Positions 33,505-43,623 of a stretch of 64,000 nt of DNA are shown piece after piece; position 1 is the stretch's first letter, and every line of letters begins with the position of its first letter. The notes under the pieces were generated by a model. The model had not been told where the DNA came from. It did no database searches and saw nothing but the letters and a program-made list of their open reading frames with translations. Source of the stretch: Crotalaria pallida (Eukaryota > Streptophyta > Magnoliopsida > Fabales > Fabaceae). Both the position numbers and the translations under genes were made by a program. The DNA is taken from assembly GCA_037953625.1 (NCBI GenBank), contig CM075652.1:148118597-148182596 (forward strand). Reading direction: 5' to 3'.

Positions 33505-33781
33505 TACTCCCTCCGGTCTTATTTATAAGATCTTTTTGGGGTTTTTATTTTGGTCCTATTTATAAGACCCCTTTCCAATTTTCAATAACATTTAATTACT
33601 TCTTTCCACTAACACCCCTATAAAGTCAACACTTTTTAGAGTTCCAATAATAATTATAGGGGTAGTTTTGAAAAAGTATATCAAATTTTCACATTTCCAA
33701 TGTCACTAACAAATTTATCCACTCTCCTTGGTGGGAGTGAAAAACCCCAAAAGGGTCTTATAAATAGGACAGGAGGGAGTA
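33505..33781. mobile_element. Stowaway-like MITE, family A, best-preserved copy
   Basis: 277 bp, TA-bounded, ends CTCCCTCCGGTCTTATTTAT and ATAAATAGGACAGGAGGGAG. Used here as the family A reference. Confidence 0.88.
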
Positions 33782-33811
33782 TATCTACTTCCAATAGATA
33801 AACATAAGTAG

Positions 33812-34387
33812 TACTCCCTCCTTTTTTTTATTATCGGACAAATTTTTTTTTCTTTTTATTTGTGATATTGAAGATTTCAAGAGTGTAATAAATGTTATTT
33901 TTCATATTTGCCCCTATTTAATATGTTTTGGTTTATGTAAGTAGTAGAAAAAAATTACTCCATCCCGTCCTTATTATAAGGCATACTTAACCGAATTACA
34001 CATACCAAGGAAAGTGATTGGTTTTTTGAATTTTATGAGAATATATTGTAACATTACAATTTTACCCCCTTAATTTTTCTTGGAAAATTCACTCTCATTA
34101 ATGAACAACAAAAAACACACAGATAGTCAAATCATTTAATAAGGGCAAAAAAGAGAAAAATCAATAAATGATGCATAGAAAATATAAAGTGACTTATAAT
34201 TAGGACCGAGAAAACTTTCTAGAATGTGCCTTATATATAGGACCGGAGGGAGTAATGATTATAGAAAGATAAAGGGTATAATGGAAAAAAAACATAATTA
34301 ATGTATTGAAAATCTAAGTAATGATTACATTTCTCAAAGGACGTATTTTGTTTGAAATATAACAGATAAATAGGAACAGAGGGAGTA
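33812..34387. mobile_element. Family D MITE, split by a family H MITE
   Basis: TA-bounded with ends CTCCCTCCTTTTTTTTATTA and AATAGGAACAGAGGGAG. Interrupted at 33956-34254 and resumed with 'atgattatagaaagataaag', which is uninterrupted in the copy at 34499. Confidence 0.85.
33956..34254. mobile_element. Stowaway-like MITE, family H, copy 2 (inner)
   Basis: TA + CTCCATCCCGTCCTTATTAT on the left, TATATAGGACCGGAGGGAG + TA on the right. Interior words (aaggcatacttaacc, tctagaatgtgcc) match copy 1 at 2538-2833. Confidence 0.85.
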
Positions 34388-34498
34388 TTATTATTATTAT
34401 TATTATTTTGCAATTTTAATCATTCATTTAATCATTTCACTTATTTCTCGTTGATTATTTTTTAATCCTTTCTCATTTCTAAACCATTATACATTAAT

Positions 34499-34787
34499 TA
34501 CTCCCTCCGTTCCTATTTAACTGTCCGTTTTTGGAGAAGTTTTTTGTTTCTTTTTATATGTCCTTTTGATTATTTTAAGGTATAATAAATGTTACTTTCC
34601 ATGTCTACCCCTATTTAATAGAGTATTGGTTTTCGTAAGTAGTGGAAGATAAATAATGATTATAGAAAGAGAAAGGGTATAGTGGGTAAAAACATAATTA
34701 ATGTATTGAAAATCTAAGTAATGATTGCATTTCTTAAAGGGTGTGTTTTGTTTGAAATATGACAGATAAATAGGAATAGAGGGAGTA
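34499..34787. mobile_element. Stowaway-like MITE, family D, intact
   Basis: 289 bp, TA-bounded, ends CTCCCTCCGTTCCTATTTAA and ATAGGAATAGAGGGAG. Uninterrupted reference for family D. Confidence 0.88.
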
Positions 34788-34794
34788 ATTAACA

Positions 34795-35444
34795 TACTCC
34801 CTCCGTCCCATAAGTTAAGTCCTTTTAGAGATTTCACGTAGATTACGAAAGGTGTAAATGATGTAAAAATTTGATATGTTTAAACTAAAATACCCTCATT
34901 TAATAATAGGAGAGAGCAGTAACAATAATTATACTCCCTCCGTTCAATTCCTATTTAACTGTCATATTTTAGAGAGAAGTTTTTTGTTTTTTTATATCTG
35001 TCCTTTTAAAGATTTAAGAGTGTAATAAATGTTATTTTTCGTGTTTACCCCCTATTTAATAAGGTATTGGTTTTTGTAAGTAGTAGAGGAAAAGTAATGA
35101 TTACAGATAGAGAAATGATATAGTGGAAAAAAACATAATTAATATATTGGAAATCTAAGTAATGATTGCATTTTCTAAAGGGTGTGTTTTATTTGAAATA
35201 AGACAGATAAATAGAAACAGAGAGAATAATAAATGTATGAAGATTACATTGGAGAAAGATGGAAAGATGAGCGATGAAAAAGAATAATAAATGTATGAAT
35301 ATTACATTGGAGAAAGATGAGTATAATAAATAGGGGTATACTCCGAAAAAGAAATATAAATGAGTATTTGATTTCTAAAAGAACATAACTTATGGGACAA
35401 AACAAAATAGTTAAAAAGACATAACTTATGGGACGGAGAGAGTA
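34795..35444. mobile_element. Stowaway-like MITE, family I, containing a family D MITE
   Basis: TA-bounded with ends CTCCCTCCGTCCCATAAGTT and AACTTATGGGACGGAGAGAG. Interrupted at 34932-35228. A short tandem duplication (acattggagaaagatg twice, 35245-35320) lies in its right half. Confidence 0.82.
34932..35228. mobile_element. Family D MITE nested in family I
   Basis: TA + CTCCCTCCGTTCAATTCCTA on the left; degenerate right end ATAGAAACAGAGAGAA + TA. Interior matches the intact family D copy. Confidence 0.82.
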
Positions 35445-35607
35445 TTTCCTAATAAAAATTAAATGCTACTACAATTTTTAATAAAGATTAAATAGAAGCA
35501 TTTTAGACAGAGTACGCATAAAACTAATAATAATCAACACTTTCTTAATCTGTATACCCAAACCTAAAAGGACAAGCAAAATGGAAAGGATGGAGTACTA
35601 TGCCCAC

Positions 35608-35885
35608 CTAGAGATGCATGACAATGGATCCGGGATACTCGGACCCACACGAGTACCCGCTGTCAAGCAGACCAACGGGTCTTCGGGTACCCAAACCGGT
35701 TCACGAGTACCCATTATATATATTTAAAAAAAATAAATTAAATGTGGAGCTTATTTTTTCCTAAATAAACAAAAATTCCTTATTTTTACTTGCCAAACAC
35801 TTAATATATCATTAAACAATTCACAAAGTCCGGGTACCCGCGGGTCTAATACCCCATTTTCTGGACCCAGTGTAACATCATTGAC
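35608..35885. mobile_element. Possible hAT-like element (low confidence)
   Basis: Repeated 'gggtac', 'ggaccc' and 'gagtaccc' words in inverted orientation at both sides of an AT-rich core, the style of some plant hAT MITEs. No ends or duplication could be fixed. Confidence 0.35.
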
Positions 35886-35968
35886 AGACAAATGGATTGC
35901 GACTGTCCCCACATACAAATACGGGTCTTTTCAGCGTGCTTTGTCCTTACTCGCACGCTTCCCAAAAA

Positions 35969-36036
35969 AACTTCCCAAGAGGTCACCCATCCCAGAATTA
36001 CTCCAAGTCGAGCACACTTAACCATGGAATTCTTAA
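35969..36036 (-). repeat. 5S rRNA-derived sequence
   Basis: On the minus strand this matches the 3' half of plant 5S rRNA in order: GTTAAGTGTGCT, GGATGGGTGACCTC (the internal C-box region) and TGGGAAGTT. It lacks the 5S 5' half and has several changes, so it is not a functional 5S gene. It lies on the internal side of a tRNA-Met primer site at 36329-36340. 5S-derived segments are known from Cassandra-type TRIM retrotransposons and some SINEs; here it appears to belong to, or be inserted in, the internal region of the long-LTR element to its right. Confidence 0.75.
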
Positions 36037-36328
36037 GTGATGGACTACCGAAAAGAAGATGCATCTTATTGATATGGGTAGTACCATTCAATTCATTTAA
36101 GTCTTTCTGTATTATGTAGTCCCATACCTACACAGTCTCAGGATCACCCTCTTATTCTGGTGTGTCGGTTCATTCATGTACCCCTCCTTTAGAAGCCAGC
36201 CAGGAGACGCTCCTTGTTTGTGCCTCTTGCACCGGCGATCACTCCCCGCTCTCGTCAGCCCGGGTCTTACATGCCCACCAGCTTCCGCCTGGTTCGTCCC
36301 CGAACCACACTGTACTGGGAGAGGAGCC

Positions 36329-36340
36329 GCTCTGATACCA
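36329..36340 (-). promoter_or_regulatory. Primer binding site of the long-LTR element
   Basis: The minus strand reads TGGTATCAGAGC three bases from the LTR end at 36344. The internal region that follows (toward lower coordinates) contains no gag or pol I can recognise. Confidence 0.82.
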
Positions 36341-36784
36341 TACTGTAACGCCCTCACTTTTATTCCCTTAATTAAACCAATAGGAAAATAGTGAACTAAA
36401 AATTTTCTTTTTAAAACTCTTTAACTTATAAAAATCTCCGTGAAAATCGTACGGAGTTTCCTTTTTCACCTATCAATTCAGTACAGTCCAGAAAAACTTT
36501 TCAATATTTATAAACATATTTCTTAACTTTTCATGCCCTGTTACCACAATAAAACTAAACTGAGGGCTTACAAGGATTGCATTAATTCAAAACTAAAATA
36601 AGTTGATTATAATTTCCCTCTTAAATACCGTTGAGTGTACTCCTGCTCGGCCAATAATAGTGTAAGCTCAAGCTCAGTACTTGTGTAAAAATGGTAAGGA
36701 GGTGAACATTACACATGAAGTAGAAAAACAGTTTCTAACTCGACATAATAATCTACTAAGTCAAACACAAATATCTCCAATAGT

Positions 36785-39057
36785 TGTAACAACCCGAATT
36801 CTAATTCCAAGAGTAATTAGAATTATAATAAGACTTGGAAGTAATAATTATGCTAAAGAATATTTAAGATGATGGATTAGGATTTCTTTGAGTGCCATAA
36901 AAGAGTTAAGAAGCATAGGTGTCGGGTAGAAAATATAAAGAAGACCAAATGGGTGTTAAAGACAGTGTTTTCGGTGTTAGAAACACCCTGTATTAAGAAA
37001 TTAAAAATAAAAGATTTACTGCTCAAAACTTAAATTCCACCGTTGGATAGGAAGATTAGGATGTGGAGAAGCTTGCTTTCAAATTTGAGCAAGATCCGAC
37101 GGATAACGAAGAAGTTATGACATTTTGAAATGCCAAGAAAAGAAAATAAATGAAAAATGGGCAAACTAATCGAGTAGTGCATGCACTACTCGAGTAGCAT
37201 GCCCCAACAGAGAGCAAAAATACATGAACTACTCGATTAGTACACTGACTAATCGAGTAGTACGTCCTGGCAGAGAAAAAAATAAAAGTTGTAGGGAGCT
37301 TCATTTGCTCCATTCCTTATTCCCCAAAGCAATCCCTAAGCTCTCAAATCAAAACCCCAAGTTCCATAGCTCATGATCCAAGGTCTTGGTTCATCATCCA
37401 ATCTTTTCCTCACCATCTCCACCATCTTTTCCTCCATAAACACCATTAACATACAAGCTCTCTCTCTCTATTTCATCATCTATGGAGTTTCTCTCTCTCC
37501 TCACTTCAAGCAAGCTTTAAGTAAGCCTTGAACAAGTTTCTTCCTTTCCTTTCTTCCCTTCTCACGAGTTCATCACTATCATTTCTAATCCTTGTTATTT
37601 CTTTGGTTTAAATATGGTTCCAATGACTCTCCCTATCTAGATTTTCTCTCTCTTTCAAAAGAAGGAAGAGGATTCATCAACTCTCTCTTATTGTACTCCT
37701 AGCCGCTCTCTCCTTCATCGTCATACTCGGCTCTCCCGGTCTTAACTCTAAAGTTTGTTAAAGCTAGGGTTTGGTATTTTCTCTCTCTACCCTTGGTTTA
37801 GGTAAGGAGTGAGTGTTACCTTATCTTAGAGATGAGTTTCTAGTGTGTATATAGTGCTTGCTAAGAGTTTTGTTGATAGTTTTATGATTTTGCACTTTAG
37901 GGTAGTTGATAAAGCTAATAATGTGAACTTAGGAAATTAAGTAAATAATTAGGGAAATAAATTGGAATGTGGATTTATTATTGATGATGTTATGCGTATT
38001 TATTTGCTATATGTGCTGATATTTTCTAAGTGATGGAATGATTGTTAATAATAATAAATTGATTGGGGACTCAGAAAAATGTGAAATTAAATGATAAACA
38101 ATTGAGGAGAAAAGAGTAAATAATTGAATAAATAACAGGATTGAGAGAAGTACTTAATAAAGAATATGATATAAAGATGTGTGGAATCCGACTGCGATGT
38201 GGCGCGAATCGGATAGTCCACAACCAGAGTAAGATATACATATGTGTGGAATCCGACTGCGATGTGGCGCGAATCGGATAGTCCACGAGAAGATTATGTG
38301 GTAATCCCTTGCGGCCGGCTGTGATTGTGCGCGAATCGGTATCCGACTGCGATTGTGCGCGAATCGGATGAGTCCGCATCAAAGGATTACCCGGTGCTCC
38401 CTTGCGGCCGACTGCAATAGTACGCGAATCGGTGTCCGACTGCGATGTGGCGCGAATCGGACGAGTCCGCGTCAAAGGAGTACCCCCCCTCACTTGTGCA
38501 ATTTGACTGCGATGTGGCGCGAATCGGATCGTACGCGCGGCCGACTGCTATGCGGTGCGAATCGGACCGTGTGCACAAATAAATAAAAGACACTAATATC
38601 GTGCGGCCGACTGCATTGTGGCGCGAATCGGACCGTACGAAAAGATGAAAAGCTTACAATAATCTACAAAAATCTGAAAAATATGATAAAACATGAAATA
38701 AGTGAGGAAAGAATTATGAAAATAAGTAAAGTGTTAAGTGAATAAAACGTGAGAACTGATATCCTGTTTTTGATATGCATGTGAGCATGATATGAATGAC
38801 TAGATGATTATGTGAATTATTTGAACTATTTGTGTTTGGCTTAGTCGGTTATTATGTCATATCAGAAACTGCTATTCCTACTTTATGTGTAATGCTCACC
38901 TCCTTACCATTTTTCCACAGGTACTGAGTCGGAGCTTACACCCGATACGGCCGAGCAGGAGTACTCTCCCTGTAAGGGAGAGTAGGTTGTTTATGTTTAG
39001 GACATGGGCCTGTCCTGGGCCAGTGGATAGGATCTGATTGATTTTTGGTTATGGATC

Positions 39058-39102
<45 letters not shown>

Positions 39103-39448
39103 TTGGGCCCAGGACGCATTCTTTTGGGAGGGAGCTTAGTTTGGAAAGAAACAATTCCGTCATACTTTGTTTATATGTTGCTTACTCTGATGTTCACACT
39201 TTGATGTTGTGAGTGTGCATAGTGTTGCACCATGATATGTTATATGTTGTTGTTATGCCCTGCTGGCACTCTGGCTTTTGAAATGAAATTGTTTATTAGG
39301 TTTTGAAGAAAAGCCAAAGTTTGGAAAGTCCGATAAACAAAGGAAACTCCGTCCGTTTGACGGGAGATTTTTATGTGATAAAAAGGAAATTTTAAATTCA
39401 CTATTTTCAATAATGAGTATTTAAGGGTAGTTAATATAGGGTGCTACA
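36785..39448 (+). mobile_element. Solo LTR inserted in a related LTR
   Basis: About 2.66 kb beginning TGTAACAACCCGAATTC and ending ATATAGGGTGCTACA. Flanks are atagt|...|atagc, or AATAG exactly if the ends are shifted by one base. No primer site or internal region follows, so it is a solo LTR. It contains a GC-rich hairpin array (38181-38640), a pyrimidine-rich stretch (37310-37800) and a (TA)n run (about 39059-39099). Confidence 0.72.
38181..38640. repeat. GC-rich hairpin repeat array inside the solo LTR
   Basis: Nine copies of a roughly 25-bp imperfect palindrome, starting near 38190, 38253, 38314, 38343, 38408, 38436, 38502, 38541 and 38605. Each has a left arm CCGACTGCG, a 6-bp centre such as atgtgg and a right arm CGCGAATCGG. 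In the first copies the stem extends outward through GTGGA...TCCGA and TCGGAT..TCCAC. Very CpG-dense in an AT-rich surrounding. Confidence 0.85.
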
Positions 39449-39589
39449 ATAGCTCACATTATAACATACTCAATCATCTCATGCTCATCAACACCAAACA
39501 AAATTAATAGCTTTCCCATTCCATTAACTTGCTCTTTTCTATTACTCATTTACTTTCATAATGTTTTCCTTTCTTTGTTATGTAGAATC

Positions 39590-41293
39590 AGTAAGGTTTT
39601 GATGAAGACAAATATATCAGAAAGGTTTTGATTAAGACAAATATATAGGCTTGCGTTTGTCCCAGAAAGTATGGTCGAAGTCAAGTACATCTGCTCGGAT
39701 CTCGGGTTTGATGAAGACGATCAATTCAGATCATATCAGCGCATTTCATCAGAAGCCGAGCCTTTCCGCAGTTCATCAGCAGCCGGCCTATTCTTGGATA
39801 AGCTCATCACATTAGAAGTGAAGGTGATGCTCGGCTCAATGCTCTTCATCGAAAGTACTTCGAAGGAAGCTAAGAATTAGCTCGGCCCTCGGTATTATCA
39901 AAGTCTGAAAGCTCGGCCCTCGGCATGGACAAAGTCAAATGTTTTTAGCTCAGACCAAGCTCGGAAGTGCCAGGATCGAATTGATCCGAGCACAAGCTCT
40001 CAGTGCAAAGTTGTCGGCGAAAGATCAGTTCGGCCAGCAGGTTCCCAAGCTCGATCAGATGTCAAGCTCGGCAACACTGTTCATCGTCTTCAACGCTATC
40101 CCGACACCGTTCTGAGTGTGGGTGGCAAACTTGAATTTCAAATTTGAAAAAGGGATTGATTGGAAAGGACATATGTGTCTACTGAACATTGCTGTGAATT
40201 GGAAACATCTGGAATTATCCATTGGAAAGGACATACGTGTCTACTGAACGTTGCTGTAAATTGGATAATATCTGGAATATCCGTTGGAAAGGACAAGACG
40301 TGTCACAAAATATCTTTCCTCTTTTTCGTACTACCTGTGTGCTGGAATAAGTATAAAAGGACTGGTGTTTCTTCTCCAACGTGAAGGATATACAACAAGA
40401 GACAAGCACAAGAAAGAAGAAGAAAAACATAGAACAGAGAACGTTAGAGCAAGAGAGAGAAACTGTTGTATTTTAAAAACTAAGCTTCAATCGTTCTCTG
40501 CCAATCCTTTCAAAACCGTATACTCATCTATTCTTCAAACTTTCAGAATCATATACATTTGAGTTTCGGGTTGGAGCCATCTTTATTCGTTCAAATCTTT
40601 ACTGTTCAAAAGTCTTGAGAGGTTCTCAAGCATTGAAAGTCTTGGAAGGTTTCCAAGCAGAAGTCGAAGAGGTTCTTCGCCGGTGGAGCTACTTGAAGGT
40701 TTCAAGGAGGCTTTCGGAAGAGGTTATTCCCACCGTTATTTGAGTTCGGTGAAGTTTTCATCGACAGAAAGTGCTGAAGAGGTTCTTCAGCCATCAATTC
40801 AAGTCGGGGTAGATTTCAAGAGTTTGGTACTCTCTTGAAAGGGTTAGGTTGAGTGAGGTTCACTTGTAATACCTGTTGTAACCGATTGAATTGATTTTAT
40901 TAAAGGCTCCCTAAAGGTTTTAGGGGGGACTGGATGTAGCTCACACATGGTTTGTGAGTGAACCAGTATAAAATCTGCTGTCTCTCTTTTCATTATCGCT
41001 TTCAGTTTTTGTCCGAGCATTTTAATCGGCTTTGTTAAACCTTATTTTTGCTCGGATAGTGCTAGCTCTTTTCCGTTGCAAATCTGATCTTTGTGTGACG
41101 CAGCTCGGATAATCGGTGTTCGGCTTAGATAACCGATTATCAGATTCTGCTCGGCCCAAAGTCAGCCTTTCTATTTTAAACAGCAAGCATTATCCGACCC
41201 ATTTCAGTTATATCCGAAAAAATTGGTACTATTGCTTCCAACTACTATTCACCCCATATAGTAGATTGTTAGGCCGCTTGTTGGTTTCCAACA
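39590..41293 (+). repeat. LTR and leader of a SIRE-like Copia remnant
   Basis: Ends ...GGTTTCCAACA at 41293, followed by the primer site TGGTATCAAAAC (41296-41307). The stretch repeats GCTCGG-type words many times (39685-41160) and has a local duplication 'aggttttgat(g/t)aagacaaatata' at 39595-39650. A TATA-like 'gtataaaaggac' lies at about 40351. The left boundary is approximate and no 3' LTR was found. Confidence 0.55.
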
Positions 41294-41358
41294 AGTGGTA
41301 TCAAAACTCGGTCGAAAGATCGATTGTAAAAACTTTTTCAAAAAGATCCTAGAAAACC

Positions 41359-42680
41359 ATGGGCTCTAACAATCCATTCGGAGGTGAAGACTCTTCAATA
41401 AACCGTCCACCACTGTTTAATGGTGATGGATATGCTTATTGGAAAGCTCGGATGAAATTTTTTATTGAAGCTATAGATATTGATGTTTGGGATGCGATTG
41501 AAAATGATCCTTTTATTCTGAGAAGGAAAATAGGAGAGGACGTTGTAGAAATACCGAAGGCAAGCTGGGATGATGATGATAAAAAGAAAGTGTCTTACGA
41601 TTTAAAAGCCAAAAACATCATCACCTCGACCTTGTCCTATAATGAATTTTTCCGAGCCTCACACTGTAAAAATGCTAAGCAAATGTGGGACATTCTACAA
41701 GTTACTCACGAAGGGACTAATGAGGTTAGACGAGCAAGGTTAAATACGTTAATGCATGAATATGAGTTATTTCGTATGCTGCCGAGTGAATCTATAAATG
41801 ACATGTAGAAACGATTTACTCATATTATAAATCATTTTATTGCTCTCGGTAAAACTTTTCAAAATGCTGAAATTGTTAACAAAGTGTTGAGATGTCTGAG
41901 CAGGGAATGGCAGCCGAAGGTCACTGCCATTATGGAATCAAAATATCTAGACACCATGGACATAGCAACACTGTTCAGCAAACTTCAGGAGCATGAGATG
42001 GAGCTCGGCCGTTTGACCATGCATGAAGAATCCGACAAGAAGAAGGCTTCTTACTCAAGGCCTCAACTAAGTCAGCTAAATTCTCCTCGGACAACGACTC
42101 TAGTTCAGACATGGATGAGGAAACCCTCAGACTTATGGTCAAAAAGTTCGGAAAATTCTTCAAAAATAGAGGAAATTTTAAAAACAAAGGCACAAGCTCA
42201 AAAGACAAAATCAGGTGCCATGAATGCTGTGAACCGGGACATATAAAACCATACTGTCCCAAGTTGCAAAAGAGAAGCAGTACCCAAAAGAAGAAAGGCA
42301 AGGACCCTAAACCGAAAAGGGCTTACATCGTCTGGGATGCACCCGAAATGAGTGAAAACTCAGAATCCAGTTCGTCAGACAATGAAGAGAAGGCGAACCT
42401 ATGCTTAATAGGTAAATATGACGATGAAGTCTCACCAAACTCAGACCTCGTCTCCACTGAGAAAGGAATTGAAAATCTGTGCTTAATGGGAAGACATGAA
42501 GCTTTTCCAAACTCGGTGTTCGGCTCAACTGTGCATGAAAATGAGGTAATCTCGGATACCGAATCTGATACTGAGTCCGAACTCGATGATTATGAGGAAT
42601 TATATACTGCTTACACTGAAATGCAATCCGATTTCATATCAATATTTGCAAATAATATTAATATCTTAAATTTTTCATAA
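41359..42680 (+). pseudogene. Copia (SIRE-like) gag remnant, broken
   Basis: Begins MGSNNPFGGEDSSINRPPLF and contains the Gag core words YWKARMKFFIEA, WDILQVTHEGT and EWQPKVTAIMESKY. A stop codon (TAG at 41806-41808) interrupts it, and a frame change near 42100-42180 separates the second part. That part has a CCHC knuckle (CHECCEPGHIKPYC), then an acidic serine-rich tail typical of the long SIRE-type Gag. The frame ends at 42680 with no protease, integrase or RT. It is therefore a dead gag-only fragment. Upstream are its primer site and LTR; downstream sequence is unrelated AT-rich DNA. Confidence 0.85.
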
Positions 42681-43623
42681 TTTTACTAAAACTATATCTT
42701 TTAAAACATTTCTAACATTTATAACTTCACTAATAATTCTATACTATTTTAAATAACCCGATACTTAAATTAACTACACTAATAATAGCACTTATACATT
42801 TTTAAACTTATACAGTTCAGAAAATATATTAAAAACTAATTATAAATATTATATTAAAACATATTTTACCGAAATTCATATTACTATTTTGAAGTTACCA
42901 TTTCAACAATAATTTACTATTACAAAATTGTTATATTTGGATAGTAGTTACCAAAGTTACCATTTTGAATATTAATTTACTATTCTGAATTTACCGTGTA
43001 AATAGTAACTTCACAAATACAAGAATTATTAAATAAATAGGTTTGAGCATCATAACAACGTAAAAATATCATCAATACCTAAATATATAAATTGAGCATT
43101 ATAACAGCATATATAAAAAAAATCTTCAATAAATAAATATATAAGGTTGAGCATTATAACAACATATAAATAACAAAACCATCAATACGTAAATATATAA
43201 GGTTGAGCATTATAACAACATATAAAAAAAATATCAATATATAAATTTATGTTGAATAGTATAACAACATATAATAAAACCAATTATCAATAAATAAATA
43301 TAAATTAATCAATAAAAAGCTTCTTCCATGCCTTTTAAGAAGTATAGTAAAACAATTGCACTTGTTGTCAACAAACCAACAGAGTTTTATTATATACAAG
43401 TAGAAGAAAAATATCACAGTTTAAGAATAGAAGGTGGTGCACTGAAAGTCTGAAAGTATAAATTGAAATTACTATTTACAGAAAATTTATAGGATTACTA
43501 TGTAAACTTACTATGCAATGAATAGTAATAATAATAAAATAATAAATAAAAAAAAATTGCAGCAGCAGCCTCGTGGGCTGCTCCCTGCTCCCCCTTCCCT
43601 CCCCCTTCCCTTTCTTTCTTTTT
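42681..43623. other. AT-rich spacer with a minisatellite
   Basis: At about 43040-43320 five diverged tandem units of roughly 47-56 bp repeat the phrase 'ggttgagcattataacaaca'. The remainder has no gene. Before 43624 lies a pyrimidine-rich stretch (ctgctcccccttccctcccc). Confidence 0.65.

Larger units (their letters stand above)
34388..35597. mobile_element. Family C MITE remnant hosting further MITEs
   Basis: Family C sequence at 34400-34498 (ttctaaaccattatacatta) continues at 35445-35597 (taataaaaattaaatgctac ... ggaaaggatggag + TA). Between them sit two separate insertions (34499-34787 and 34795-35444). The left end of the C element is missing. Confidence 0.68.
36344..39583 (-). mobile_element. 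Long LTR of a retrotransposon, split by an opposite-orientation relative
   Basis: Minus-strand LTR beginning (on +) TGTAACGCCCTCACTTTTAT. The part 36344-36784 and the part 39449-39583 together align with the reverse complement of the LTR inserted between them: aaggaggtgaacattacaca (36700) versus the complement of tgtaatgctcacctcc (38890), and cataatgttttcctttcttt (39557) versus the complement near 38705. Confidence 0.72.

Noticed and set aside
33175..33528. 117-codon open frame on +
   Set aside because: No recognisable domain, no promoter context, and its end lies inside a family A MITE.
35969..36036. Functional 5S rRNA gene
   Set aside because: Only the 3' half is present, with substitutions, and no 5S tandem array or terminator context.
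35892..36391. Overlapping 70-80 codon frames around the primer site region
   Set aside because: They lie in non-coding retroelement leader and 5S-derived sequence on either strand; no protein similarity.
38071..38586. Open frames of 70-140 codons on both strands
   Set aside because: Repetitive translations of the hairpin array (repeated RATSQSD and similar), not proteins.
38181..38640. CRISPR-like array
   Set aside because: Repeats are palindromic but spacing is irregular (about 28-70 bp), repeats diverge, and the context is a plant LTR.
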